Below, piece after piece: positions 49,500 through 59,869 of a DNA stretch of 64,000 bases. Both the position numbers and the translations under genes were made by a program. Position 1 is the stretch's first letter, and each line of letters begins with the position of its first letter. A model generated the notes under the pieces. The model saw only the letters and a list, made by a program, of their open reading frames with translations. It made no database searches and was not told where the DNA came from. This stretch comes from Eulemur rufifrons (Eukaryota; Chordata; Mammalia; Primates; Lemuridae), in the NCBI RefSeq assembly GCF_041146395.1, contig NC_090984.1, forward strand, positions 85,819,114-85,883,113, given 5' to 3'.

Positions 49500-50800
49500 G
49501 ACATTTCACTTTATGTGGTGGAGAAGTAGATAGGACTGACTAAAGGTATAATATAACTAAATGATTAAGGTGTGGGTAACTTGGACTTAATAGTATGAAG
49601 TCTTTTTGTGACATGGTCTTCAGCAAAAATAAAGATGGACAAAAACCATCTTCATGAAAGATTTGTAAACTTACTGCACGATTTGTTTTTCACAGCATAA
49701 ATCTGATTTAATATACTTTTGACAACTATTTCCTTTCTGATGTTTGGACACTTTTTTCCCATTGGGAAGTTCTTCCTGTACCCCTCATAAAACAATGCTT
49801 AGGAAGTAGACACAGGGAGAAGAATAAAGTATTGTGATATTTGAGATGAGTAAAGCTGAGGGCCTACACTTAGGCATTGAAGAGAATGGGTTAATTTTAC
49901 AAACATACGAAGTGCAATCTTAGGACTTGGATTTGACAATGGAAAAATTAATATTTGTGAAAAATGATTATAGTAAGATTGGGAAAAAATTAAAAAACTT
50001 AGTAAGATTGGGGATGGGGTGAGGGAAAGGAGTGGATAAAAGAATGTGCAAGGAGAAAGACCCCAAACCCATCTAGTGAGGCTGTTTAGCTGTCTGAAGG
50101 TCAGGAAATACTGAAGGGGAAGCAGACACACAATAAATTATAACAGTGGGGATGTGTGTGTGTTGGGGAAGGGATGCTAGGAGAAGGGTCAAGGGGAGTC
50201 AGTTTATACATCATGTTTTAATGCTTTATAAAGAGAATATGTTTTTGTTTGCTTCTGCAGTTTACAATCAATTTTAAAACATTATATACCTTGGTCTGGG
50301 TGAGGATTACATAATATCTACATATTAAACATGCTTTGTGCTGTAAAGAGAATTTGTGTCCTTGTCTAAGTAAATGTTACACCTTAGTATAGGAAAAAAA
50401 TCAGTTTAAAAAGAGAAAAAGCCTTTTTTCCTGATATGCAAGGCTTTAGAGGCTTGGATTTTTTATATTTGAAGAATTAATGTAAAGGAAACGAGACAAA
50501 TTCTCTTATCCTAAGTTAAGATTTTGTAGTGTTTGAAAAATTATTCATAAGATACTAATTCATTTTGCCAGACCATTTTATACTACTATTTTTTCTGTAT
50601 CTTTTGTGTAGATGCCTTTCAGTTTTGTGTTTTTTGAATTAAATAATTCTGTAATTACTAGCAATCTTCAAGTAAGGGTCATTTTCTTAAATTTTATATC
50701 TTTTTAGCACTCTAAGCAATTTCACAAAATTTTATTAATTAGTTTTACTTCATGCAAACCTGATAAAATTAAACTTTTTTTTGGGTGGCTTTTATTTTAG
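49500..50800 (+). other. KTN1: End of intron c17, nothing recognised
   Basis: No repeat family or gene assigned. The minus-strand open frame 49799-50131 has no recognisable similarity. Confidence 0.45.
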
Positions 50801-50835
50801 CCTAATAAAGAAGTTCTGGAACAAATGGAAAAATG
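50801..50835 (+). CDS. KTN1: KTN1 coding exon c18, shortened 35-nt unit exon (residues 725-736)
   Basis: The acceptor GGCTTTTATTTTAG|CC is strong and the donor TG|GTAAGA is good. This 35-nt micro-exon encodes PNKEVLEQMEKC (last codon split), one residue shorter than its class. Human kinectin has PNKD then VVEQMEKC here in my recollection. Confidence 0.93.
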
Positions 50836-51242
50836 GTAAGAGTTAAATTTCTTTTTATATTTTGATGGCTCATTTTTACAAAATTTGAGGTAATAGAATT
50901 AACTGCATTAATCTAGATCCTTAAAATTCTCTTTGTATTTTGTAGTGGAAGAGAATATGGCATTCTATTGAGGATTTTAGATTACATTATCGTTTGTGGG
51001 TTTCATGTGTGGCAGTTACTTGTGTAGGCTGGCATCTAAGCATGCATTACTTGAGCACATTTTATGTTGGTAGAGAGGAAGTAAGTACCCTCAGACCGTG
51101 GAAAAAGATCCTCAAAAACTTTTCTCGAATTAAAAGTTTATAAGAAACTATGGATAAAGGAGTTAATCTATATAAAATATTTAGAAATGATATCATTTTC
51201 TTTGAAAAATAGTTCATACTTGTGTTAAATTTATAATTTCAG

Positions 51243-51333
51243 CATTCAAGAAAAAGATGAGAAGTTAAAGACTGTAGAAGAATTACTTGAAACTGGACTT
51301 ATTCAAGTGGCCACTAAAGAGGAGGAACTGAAT
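51243..51333 (+). CDS. KTN1: KTN1 coding exon c19, 91-nt unit exon (residues 736-766)
   Basis: The acceptor is TTATAATTTCAG|CA. The donor AAT|GTAAAG lacks G at -1. It encodes IQEKDEKLKTVEELLETGL then IQVATKEEELN. It is very similar to c22, suggesting a recent duplication step or strong constraint. Confidence 0.95.
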
Positions 51334-52026
51334 GTAAAGCATTTTATAGATTTGTTTTCCTTGTGGTTATTCAGTGAACATGAAGGGGTTTCATTGTAAT
51401 TTGTGTAAGGATTTTCCCCGTAACTTTTAAACTTAATATTACTCACATTTTATAAGTTTATATAATGTCTTTTTTCATTAAATTTAAGATTTTTTTTTTG
51501 AACTATAAAAATGCATAGTTGATTGCAGCATTCACTGCCTTCATGAGATAGATGCTATTGTTATAGTTTGTAATATATGCTTCCCCACTTGCACCCATTT
51601 CCTGATATCCAAATAACTAGCAGGTGTTTTATGTTCATGAAATGGCATTGGAGGCCAGGGAAAGAATATATTGCAGTTGTATTTTATAGTTGTCATTTGC
51701 CTTAACTAACTTGATTAGGATAGGGTTGCTGAAAGAAGTAAGTTAAAAGATGTATTTGAATTTAGAGTCATGGCTTAATTGACAAGTGGTATACTGTTTG
51801 GAGGTTGTGTAAACACAAACAAATATCTGTGAGTGTAATTGAATTAAAAATCCATTTGGCTAGCTGTAGAATTTACACAATTATAGACACATGGAAAAAG
51901 TGGGATTTTGGGGCCTTCCAGAGAGGAAAAGAAGCAGCTAAAGAAAAATGAGAAGCTAGTGTATTTTAAAGCTAGCTGTTTTTTCAGAAAATAAAAGCAT
52001 ATTGTGCTTATGTGTCTTTGAAAAAG
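51334..52026 (+). other. KTN1: Intron c19, nothing recognised
   Basis: AT-rich, no features. Confidence 0.5.
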
Positions 52027-52095
52027 GCAATAAGAACAGAAAATTCATCTTTGACGAAAGAAGTTCAAGACTTAAAGGCTAAGCAGAATGATCAG
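52027..52095 (+). CDS. KTN1: KTN1 coding exon c20, 69-nt unit exon (residues 767-789)
   Basis: The acceptor GTCTTTGAAAAAG|GC has five A residues directly before the AG and is weak. The donor is CAG|GTAATA. It encodes AIRTENSSLTKEVQDLK then AKQNDQ. The weak acceptor and symmetric phase make it a good candidate for regulated skipping. Confidence 0.94.
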
Positions 52096-52689
52096 GTAAT
52101 ATATATAGTAAATTCTACAACCATTCTTTTATTAATAAACAATGAACAAACCTGTTAACATAAAAACATACCAAATCTGTTGTTTGTTCCTCCTTCTCTA
52201 AGATGAAATTTGTCAGTTATAGTTTTTATCTATGAATGAGTAATGACTTGATTGTCAGTAATAGAGACTGCAATTTATTGAATACTGACTGTATGCCAAC
52301 TACTGCAGAGAGTACTCTAGATAGGATATTATTGCTTCTTATACAGTGGTAAAAGGTTTTGAGTGTACAAATATAAAGTAAGACTCTAAATAATAGTAAA
52401 AAAGGTTGCCTAAAATTAGGTAATTTCCTAGTTGTATTTCTCTTTATCTGTTTAGAATTATTAGTTAAATAATTTTGACATTTATCTACTGCTTTTTCTT
52501 TTGGCTTACACTTATAAGTTGTCTGAAAGCCACTTATTTTCAAAATGCTATTTATTTTCATTATTATGACATTAAAAAATAATCTCGAATTCCTGGGCTT
52601 ACTTTTCCCATTTGGATTTTATACTTTTCTATTTCTGACCCATGTATATTTTGAACAAATTACTAACTGGAATACTTTCCTATTTCCAG
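52096..52689 (+). other. KTN1: Intron c20, possible MIR remnant
   Basis: TTTATTGAATACTGACTGTA and TGCCAACTACTGCAGAGAGT near 52275 look like a worn reversed MIR/L2 end. Otherwise nothing. Confidence 0.35.
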
Positions 52690-52727
52690 GTTTCTTTTGC
52701 ATCTCTAGTTGAAGAACTTAAGAAAGT
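52690..52727 (+). CDS. KTN1: KTN1 coding exon c21, 38-nt unit exon (residues 790-802)
   Basis: The acceptor CCTATTTCCAG|GT is strong and the donor GT|GTAAGT is consensus. It encodes VSFASLVEELKKV, the typical motif of the class, also seen in c12 and c30. Confidence 0.95.
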
Positions 52728-52944
52728 GTAAGTGGTAATATTATTGTAAACTGATCTTTCTCATTTGGTTCATTTTCTCAGTGCTCATAAATCAAGTTTT
52801 ATTATGCAGTTGGGACAGCTGATGCATGTTAGTTTATTAATAACTTTCACTCTGATTTTTCATTGATGGAATAAGAGACCTTCACTGTGCTTTCCCAAAT
52901 TCAATGTGATTAAAAAAATCAATTTCCATAATTGATTCCATTTA

Positions 52945-53270
52945 TTATTTTCTTAGGACATCAAATTGTTCTGTTTCTGCAGTAGGAACTATTAAAGAAC
53001 ATGTTATATTGGATAGAGAGATCAATTCCTTGTATGTATTCTCCTCTTGAGGTGTCTGTAAAGTTTGATGCCATAATCGTGCATAAGTTCTACCACAGCT
53101 TTCAGAGCTCTGAAAGCCAATATCGTTGAGTGGAACTTGATTGTCTCCAGTGTTCTTCATGGTGCAAATCTTATATCTCCTATGTACTTGTGAAGCACAT
53201 CACCAGCTTCTTGTGTGTATAGGCATCAGCCATCTGGTAATTGCTGATTAGTTCTCTCTTAATAGGAGCT
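52945..53270 (-). other. Unassigned antisense cDNA-like patch in intron c21
   Basis: On the minus strand a 71-codon open frame (53160-52945) begins MKNTGDNQVPLNDIGF and has balanced composition, unlike the AT-rich intron around it. The upstream minus-strand sequence to about 53270 also reads with few stops (LISNYQMADAYTHKK). It may be a decayed retrocopy fragment. I do not recognise the parent gene. Confidence 0.3.
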
Positions 53271-53437
53271 TTACAGTAATCCCCCTGCCCCCATCTGCAA
53301 AGATATGTTAATATTTTACTTAAAATGGGAAGGGGTTGATTTGGAGAGCCTTTTCATGATTTGGTGCTATTTTTATATCTTAGTTGGTGGATCTTGGTGA
53401 TTTCTGTTTAAGTGAACACTGTGTTTCTTCATTTAAG

Positions 53438-53528
53438 GATCCATGAGAAAGATGGGAAGATCAAGTCTGTGGAAGAGCTTCTGGAAGCTGAACTTCTCAA
53501 AGTTGCTAATAAGGAGAAAACTGTTCAG
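53438..53528 (+). CDS. KTN1: KTN1 coding exon c22, 91-nt unit exon (residues 802-832)
   Basis: The acceptor TTTCTTCATTTAAG|GA is good and the donor is CAG|GTATTG. It encodes IHEKDGKIKSVEELLEAEL then LKVANKEKTVQ. A poly-T/(TTTTG)n microsatellite starts about 27 bases after the donor, inside a 188-nt intron. Confidence 0.95.
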
Positions 53529-53554
53529 GTATTGGGAGAGAAAAAACTGTGTGT

Positions 53555-53602
53555 GTTTTTTTTTTTTTTTTGTTTTGTTTTGTTTTGTTTTGTTTTGTTT
53601 TT
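53555..53602 (+). repeat. Poly-T / (TTTTG)n microsatellite
   Basis: A T16 run followed by six or seven TTTTG units, inside the 188-nt intron between c22 and c23. Confidence 0.93.
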
Positions 53603-53716
53603 GGTTTATCAACATTAGTTAATGTCATTTAATTTCATGTGTTTGTCTGTGCCTTACATTTTATGTCAATTTCTGTGTTTCCATTGTCCAATCTTGTCTG
53701 TTTTGTCATTGTCAAG

Positions 53717-53785
53717 GGTTTGAAACAGGAAATAGAGGCTCTAAAAGAAGAAATAGGAAATGTCCAGCTTGAAAAGGCTCAACAG
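53717..53785 (+). CDS. KTN1: KTN1 coding exon c23, 69-nt unit exon (residues 833-855)
   Basis: The acceptor TTTTGTCATTGTCAAG|GG is weak next to the AG and the donor is CAG|GTAAAA. It encodes GLKQEIEALKEEIGNVQ then LEKAQQ. The first residue is Gly (GGT) where I recall Asp in human. From memory, this exon corresponds to the 23-residue block absent from one annotated human isoform. Confidence 0.94.
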
Positions 53786-54320
53786 GTAAAAATCCCAGAG
53801 CCATACAGCATGAAAGATTTATTAGTTTATGTGTTATTTATGAGCTATTTGGTTTTTCTCTTGTCACTAAGAATAATCTTTAGTTAGTAGTGTGCTATAA
53901 TATTGGGTTATGTGCTTTTTATTTTTTTTTGCCTGATTGAGAAAGTGTTCTTGATATTTTAATCTATATATCTTTTAAAATTTTTAACTGTTAAAGGTTC
54001 TTTTCTAGAAAGTTTTCTGTATTAGTGTTTCATTTTAATTTGCCAACTTAAATGAAACATAAAACACTTCAGTAAATTTTTTTAACCCTCTCTCCCCCTC
54101 TTTAAAAAACAAAAACAAACAAAAAAAACCCTGCATGACCAAAATATCTTATTATAGAATATAAATTGCTCAGCCTCTGCTTGTAGAACAAAGTACAAGT
54201 TTCATTGGGGATTTCAGAGGTAGATGTGATTACTGAAAATTGAAGGGTTTTGGTGAATTTAGTTTGACAAAGCTTCATTGGAAAAGTGGTGAGGTTGCAT
54301 GGAAGAGATGATTCATTCAT
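53786..54320 (+). other. KTN1: Intron c23, 5' part, nothing recognised
   Basis: AT-rich, with an A-rich run at 54106-54128. Confidence 0.5.
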
Positions 54321-54329
54321 CTAACAGAT

Positions 54330-54660
54330 TCCTTCAACAACATTTATTGTCAAAGCACTAGTCAAAACACTGTGCTAGTGGTTGGAGATGATATGTTGAA
54401 TGAACAGGTCTGATGAAAAGATCATACTTCTCTAATATAGATTGAGAGTTCAGGAAAGTCTCCTCCTGAGGAACTCACATCTAAGCCAACATCTGAAGGG
54501 GCAATGAGAAGAGAGAAGAGAGTGGGGGAGAACAGTACTATTGGACTGTGTGTGATTTAGAAGGGGGAAAAAAAAAGGTTAAATGGGACAATATAGAATA
54601 CTACTGAGTAGTTGGCTTTGAAAATGGGTGGAGAAGAGCTTTGATATGGTAGGGAGGTAG
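54330..54660 (-). mobile_element. L2-type repeat, reversed
   Basis: CAACAACATTTATTGTCAAA, ACACTGTGCTAGTGGTTGGA, then GGAAAGTCTCCTCCTGAGGA and CATCTAAGCCAACATCTGAA follow the reversed L2 order. Confidence 0.6.
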
Positions 54661-54955
54661 GTGGAGAGTTAGTTAATATTCTAATTTTTACAACTGTAGA
54701 TGTAATCACATTATTTAGACTTATTCATAACTGTCTTCCTTGTCTCCCCCCTCCCTTTTATATTTTTAGTTTATTACTTTTACTCTCATTGGAGTCAAGA
54801 GAAGGTGAAATCAAAATACATCTTATTTTGGCATGAAAAATTCAGCTAGGGTCTTTATAATTTGAAATGTACACATTATAAAGTCTTATATCATAAAGCT
54901 TAATAAGGTAAATTGAAAGGATTATGAATTGCTTTTTCTGCCCTTTGTATTTTAG

Positions 54956-54993
54956 TTATCTATCACTTCTCAAGTTCAGGAGCTTCAGAACTT
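54956..54993 (+). CDS. KTN1: KTN1 coding exon c24, 38-nt unit exon (residues 856-868)
   Basis: The acceptor CTTTGTATTTTAG|TT is strong and the donor TT|GTAAGT is consensus. It encodes LSITSQVQELQNL, with the last Leu codon split (TT|A). Confidence 0.94.
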
Positions 54994-55631
54994 GTAAGTA
55001 CTATTTCTCTCATTTTCATTTAATATCTCTTTTTCACAACTTAAATACAAATAGAATGAAAATCATAGCTTCTTTTTATTTGATGTCAAGTAATACTTTA
55101 GAAAATATCATATTGTCTCAAAAGGCCTTAAGGTCTTAATTTTTTCATTAGGCTTTAACCTATAGTTTTTTTTTTTGTGGAAAGTAGCTAGGATGGGAAG
55201 TCTTAGTTTTTGTGATTTATAATCTGAATATGACAAACTGAGTTGCTGCTCTTTTCCCATTTTAATAGCCATGTGAAACTGGCATATATCTCACACCTAA
55301 ACCACTTGTAATTAGCTGTCTAAATTTGCTTGTATTGACTTAAACAGGGTATAATAGAGGGTAAGAGTAGAGCTACCGTAACTTATTCAATATCTAGATC
55401 TTCAGTGATAGAATAGTTTTCTTTAATCATCTCATACTTCCTAATTTGATTATACCTCCAAAATCTTGTATGCTTTTATACTCAAAGTATTTTTGAGTTT
55501 ATTTTAATTAGTTTGTACTGTGAATACTACCTAAAATATACTTTTCCAGTCTTTTTTGTTTAATATCTCTTCCAGTCTTTTTTATGGTCATGTAACATTT
55601 TCATTTATAATTCTGATTAATTTATTGTCAG
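54994..55631 (+). other. KTN1: Intron c24, nothing recognised
   Basis: AT-rich. TTTAATATCTCTTCCAGTC- and TTTTCCAGTCTTTTTTGTTT-type sequences around 55548-55582 form a small imperfect direct repeat. Confidence 0.45.
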
Positions 55632-55722
55632 ATTAAAAGGACAGGAGGAACAGATGAGTACCATGAAGGCTGTTTTAGAAGAGAAAGAGAAAGACTTAGC
55701 CAATACGGGAAAATGGTTACAG
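55632..55722 (+). CDS. KTN1: KTN1 coding exon c25, 91-nt unit exon (residues 868-898)
   Basis: The acceptor is TTATTGTCAG|AT and the donor CAG|GTAAGA is consensus. It encodes LKGQEEQMSTMKAVLEEKE then KDLANTGKWLQ. It is separated from c26 by only 79 nt. Confidence 0.95.
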
Positions 55723-55801
55723 GTAAGAAATTAAAAGCAAAAGTAAGAAACACCTTTTTTATACTTGAATATCAATTCAGTTCACACCTATTCTTTTTAA
55801 G

Positions 55802-55870
55802 GATCTTCAGGAAGAAAATGAATCTTTAAAAGCTCATGTTCAGGAAGTAGCACAACATAACTTGAAAGAG
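55802..55870 (+). CDS. KTN1: KTN1 coding exon c26, 69-nt unit exon (residues 899-921)
   Basis: The acceptor TATTCTTTTTAAG|GA is good and the donor GAG|GTATAG is moderate. It encodes DLQEENESLKAHVQEVA then QHNLKE. It is phase-0 symmetric. Confidence 0.95.
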
Positions 55871-56321
55871 GTATAGTATAAATAAATTACCAACGCACTA
55901 CATAAAGAATGAGAAATCTTTAACGTACTAGAGATTAAGAGGTTAATGTTTTGAGTTTCTTTGTCAGAAAACTTATATTGTACCACTGTTAAAATGTTAA
56001 CTTTTATTCCTGTGAAGTTATACTTAACTGCTTGATTTGTCAGCGTGATCCTAAAAGCATTTCTTTATCCTTACTTTTTTAAATGAACTCTTAAGCTCAC
56101 TTTTAACTGTTTAATTGATGTATTAACCTATAATCCTTTAAAAAATAATCATTAAAAATCAGTTAATAAAACTCATTCTGTTTTTGTTTTATAAATGGCC
56201 CATTCTTAAATTTACCACATATAACTGGGTTTTCATTTTATTGGTGGGTGATTTTATACATATGTTGTAATAACTGATTTTTTTTTTATGTTAGCATTAC
56301 AAATGTGAATCTGTTTCTTAG
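55871..56321 (+). other. KTN1: Intron c26, nothing recognised
   Basis: AT-rich, no features. Confidence 0.5.
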
Positions 56322-56359
56322 GCATGTTCTGCATCACGATTTGAAGAACTCGAGATTGT
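56322..56359 (+). CDS. KTN1: KTN1 coding exon c27, 38-nt unit exon (residues 922-934)
   Basis: The acceptor CTGTTTCTTAG|GC is good and the donor GT|GTAAGT is consensus. It encodes ACSASRFEELEIV; the second residue is Cys where I recall Ser in human. A 3.3-kb intron with L1 and mariner remnants follows. Confidence 0.95.
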
Positions 56360-57230
56360 GTAAGTGTACTTTAAGCCAGCATTTTGAAGAGGAACTTCTC
56401 ATTGTTTTCCAGAATGTGGTTAAATATTATGAAGGATTTCTTCTAAATCATTAACTTTATTATTAAGTAGGAATTATAGTCTACAGGCAAATATGCTAAG
56501 TCTCTATTTAATATAATAAAACAGGCTCTTTAAATGCTTTCAAATGCCTAGAGACTTTATTCTTTCCAAACCCATTTTCTTAAATATTCTTTCTGTAAAT
56601 ATAGACCGGTTTTCAATTCTATTACAAAGTTTGCAATTATTATAAAGAGATTAAAATTATTTCAAATTAAAATCACTTTATTTTTGAATGAATAACATCT
56701 CTGAATTAACCAGAAGATAATCTTAGCCATATCTTGATGAGTATTGAATCTTCTATAATGGTAATTTATTTATAAGGAAAATAGAATTTGTCCTATCAGT
56801 TATCCTGTGCTAAATAGGAAAAATATTTAATCAGCACATAGGAGGTGTCAGTTTTTGTAGATGTTCATCCTAGAAAATTTTTTATTCTATAAAATCTATT
56901 CTTTTAAGCTAAATCAGTCTACAATGGTGAGGAAAGTTATCTGGACTTCATCTTTTTGGTTTTTCCTTGATGTGATACCATCAGTCTTTATTGGTATTTG
57001 TTTTAAAGAAGTGCTCCTTTGAAACCATGTCTTTGAAACTAAGATATTGAAGATATTTACTAGATCATTGTCTTTATGAAAACAAGGGTGATGACCCTAT
57101 TTTTGTCACCAGGATTGCTCATTGGTACAACTAACTGTGTAACTGTCAAGGTGCTCATCTCTCATTTACTTGTAAAACTTAGAGACACATTTGCGACCAA
57201 CTTAATAGTAGGTATATAGATAATTACATT
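56360..57230 (+). other. KTN1: Intron c27, 5' part, nothing recognised
   Basis: AT-rich, no repeat assigned. Confidence 0.5.
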
Positions 57231-57234
57231 TCCC

Positions 57235-57770
57235 TTGACTTTTCTATTCCTTTTTTAAATTAATAAACATTATTTTGGTGGGGGGAGCAGCTTTAGGTTT
57301 ACAGAAAAAATTGTTCCATGTACTCCTCCAGTTCCCTCTATTACTATCTTGCACTAGCCTGCTACCTTTGTTATAATTGATGAGCCAATGGCAATACACT
57401 GGTATTAACTAAAGTTCACAGTCTCCATTAGGGTTCACTCCTTGTAGGTTTTAACAAATGTATGATAACGTGTATGCATCATATCATACCGAATAGTTTT
57501 ATTGCTCAAAAAATCTCTTGTTTTCTACCTATTCATCCCTCCCTTCCTTTTTCTACTCTACCCCTTTCCCCTGCCCCAATCCCTGGCAACCACTGATCAT
57601 CTTACTGTCTTCATAGTTTTGCCTTTTCTACCATGTCATAATGGAATCATACAGTATATAGTCTTGTTAGATTGGCTTCTTTCACTTAGCAATGTACATT
57701 TAAGGTTTACCCTTTGTTTTCATTCTTTAATCCTATTCTTCATGTGTGCTGCTTTGTCATTTTTCATGTA
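57235..57770 (-). mobile_element. Old L1 3' end, reversed
   Basis: GGGAGCAGCTTTAGGTTTAC, TCTCCATTAGGGTTCACTCC, CACCTATTCAT-like and CCCTGGCAACCACTGATCAT, then GGAATCATACAGTATATAGT, give the ordered reversed 3' end of an old L1M-type element. Confidence 0.85.
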
Positions 57771-58099
57771 GGACCTATAAGCATCTGGATATTCTTTCTA
57801 GAGTAAGGTGGGATAAAAACTGTTCAACTGAACAAATACTTGAAACTTTGTTATGTGCCTTCTGGCACTGAGGTTACTAAAATGGATAAGTTCCTGTCCT
57901 GAGGAAACAGTTAACTGTTATGCTAGAAGTCTGTTGCTTTAGGATGACAAGAGCAGTTGGGATTCACTTGGGCTAGATACAGTAAGACTTATATCTGCGT
58001 TGGGTGAAGGAGGACCATATTAAATTATGTGTATTTGGTTATTAAGTATGAAATGTCCGATTTCCTTTAGTACTAAGTTTGACAGTTGTTACCTCTGAC

Positions 58100-59280
58100 A
58101 TTTCACCTTGACACTTCTCGTTTTTATTGTGAAGGTACATCCTCATTCTTCAAATACATGTTTTGGCTTATGATTATCTTTCATATTTTTTTAAGAGTAA
58201 TTTTTGTAGAACCATGGATAGGCCAAAAATTCATGTTACTTTTGAATATGAATTCTGTCATGGAACCAATGCAGCTCAGCTCGAAATACCAACGAAGTGT
58301 TTGGGAAGGATGTGGCTAATTCATGCACAGTCTGTAGATGATTTGAGAAGTTCCATTCTGGTGATCTTAATCTTGAAAATGAGCCATGTGAGTGACCTAA
58401 GACCAAGGTGGATAATGATGAGCTGAAAGCTGTAGTGGAAACGAATCCATCTTACTGCATGAATTAGCAGCAAGGTTGGATGTTAGTATTCCAACAATAT
58501 TGGGCCATTGGAAACAAATTGGCAAGGTAAAGAAGCTGGATAGATGGGTTCCACGTCAGTTAAATGAGTGTCAGAAGAGAAATTGTCTCCGAGGCTTGCC
58601 TTTATTTGCTCTCACAACATAAAGGGGAACCGTTTCTATGCGGTATTGTTATGTGTGATGAAAAATAGATTCTTTTTGACAATCACAAGTGTTTGGCACA
58701 ATGGTTGGATAAAGATGGGTGCTGAAACACAGTCCAAAACGGAATATTCATCAAAAAAAAGCTAATGGTATCTGTTTGGTAGTCCAGTACTGGTATTATC
58801 CACTACAGCTTCATGAAACCTGGTCAATCGATTATAGTGGATGTCTGCTGCAACCAGTTGGACAAAACGAGGATGCTTACAATTAAGCAGCCAAGATCAG
58901 TTAATAGAGACAGGCCAATCCTCTTGCAAGACAACACTTGACCACATGTTGCATAAATAATGCTGCTCAAACTACAGCAGCTAGGCTTGGAAACTCTGTC
59001 ATCCACCATATTCACCAGACCTTGCACCAACTGACTACCACTTCTTCCAGGTTTTGGACCACTTCTTGCAAGGAAAAATACTCGGTTCTCAACAAGCTGT
59101 GGAAAATGCCTTTGGCGATTTCATTGCCACTCACTCTCTAGGCTTCTTTGCTGTTGGCATAAACAAGCAACCATTAAGATGGCAAAACTATGTTGATAGT
59201 TTAGGCACATACTTTGATTAATTGTACTGCTTCTTGTTTGAGATATAATAAACTACACTTTGATTTGAAATCAGACATTT
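58100..59280 (+). pseudogene. Decayed mariner transposase gene
   Basis: It starts near 58214 with MDRPKIHVTFEYEFCHGTNA, the typical N-terminus of mariner transposases. It continues in shifting frames: LKAVVE, then KKLDRWVPRQLNE (near 58528), a CDEK motif followed by a stop at 58666-58668 where Trp is expected, YSPDLAPTDYHFF (about 59009) and WQNYVDSLGTYFD before a stop near 59220. Several frameshifts and stops make it non-functional. It is of the human mariner (Hsmar) type and lies in the same direction as KTN1. Terminal inverted repeats were not identified with confidence. Confidence 0.88.
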
Positions 59281-59706
59281 CGTATTTAATGACCTAATTA
59301 AAAGCATCCCTTTAGCGCAAGGGTTAGACATTGTAATTTCCAGGGTCAACAAATTATGGTTAAGATTCTTGGGAGCAAAACTGATTTCTTTTTAAGTGGT
59401 AATTTTCATAAGGACTTGGTGAAATGTAGTTTTGCTTTTAGCCTTTTAGAGTATGTTTCTAGATAAAGCCATATTTGCTTAAGAAATGTTAAGTATGAAA
59501 TAAGTTGCAGCAGTTTTAGGATGTATTTGACTTTGAGTAGAATGATCCTGGAAATAATCTTTCAAAAGAAACATAAGTTGGTGTAATATGGGGAGAAAAA
59601 GCTGGTATATATTGTTTTTACCATCTTTTTTCTTAGGAGTGATATTAGAGTTGGTTTTCTTTTTTTATGTACATTAGTAAATATAAAGTCTTTCTAAAAA
59701 TTCTAG

Positions 59707-59797
59707 GTTGAAAGAAAAGGAAAATGAAATGAAGAGAGTAGAAGCTATGCTAAAAGAGAGGGAGAATGATCTTTCTAGCAAAACAAAGCTGTTACAG
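59707..59797 (+). CDS. KTN1: KTN1 coding exon c28, 91-nt unit exon (residues 934-964)
   Basis: The acceptor TCTAAAAATTCTAG|GT is moderate and the donor is CAG|GTAAAT. It encodes LKEKENEMKRVEAMLKERE then NDLSSKTKLLQ, closely related to c25. Confidence 0.95.
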
Positions 59798-59869
59798 GTA
59801 AATATGAGCACTTAAAATTAATTATTGTATGAATAGTCTTTGCATGTTTTTAAAAATTTTTAACTGTTA

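Noticed and set aside
58086..59141. Several short open frames suggesting a small gene
   Set aside because: All are pieces of a mariner transposase pseudogene broken by stops and frameshifts.
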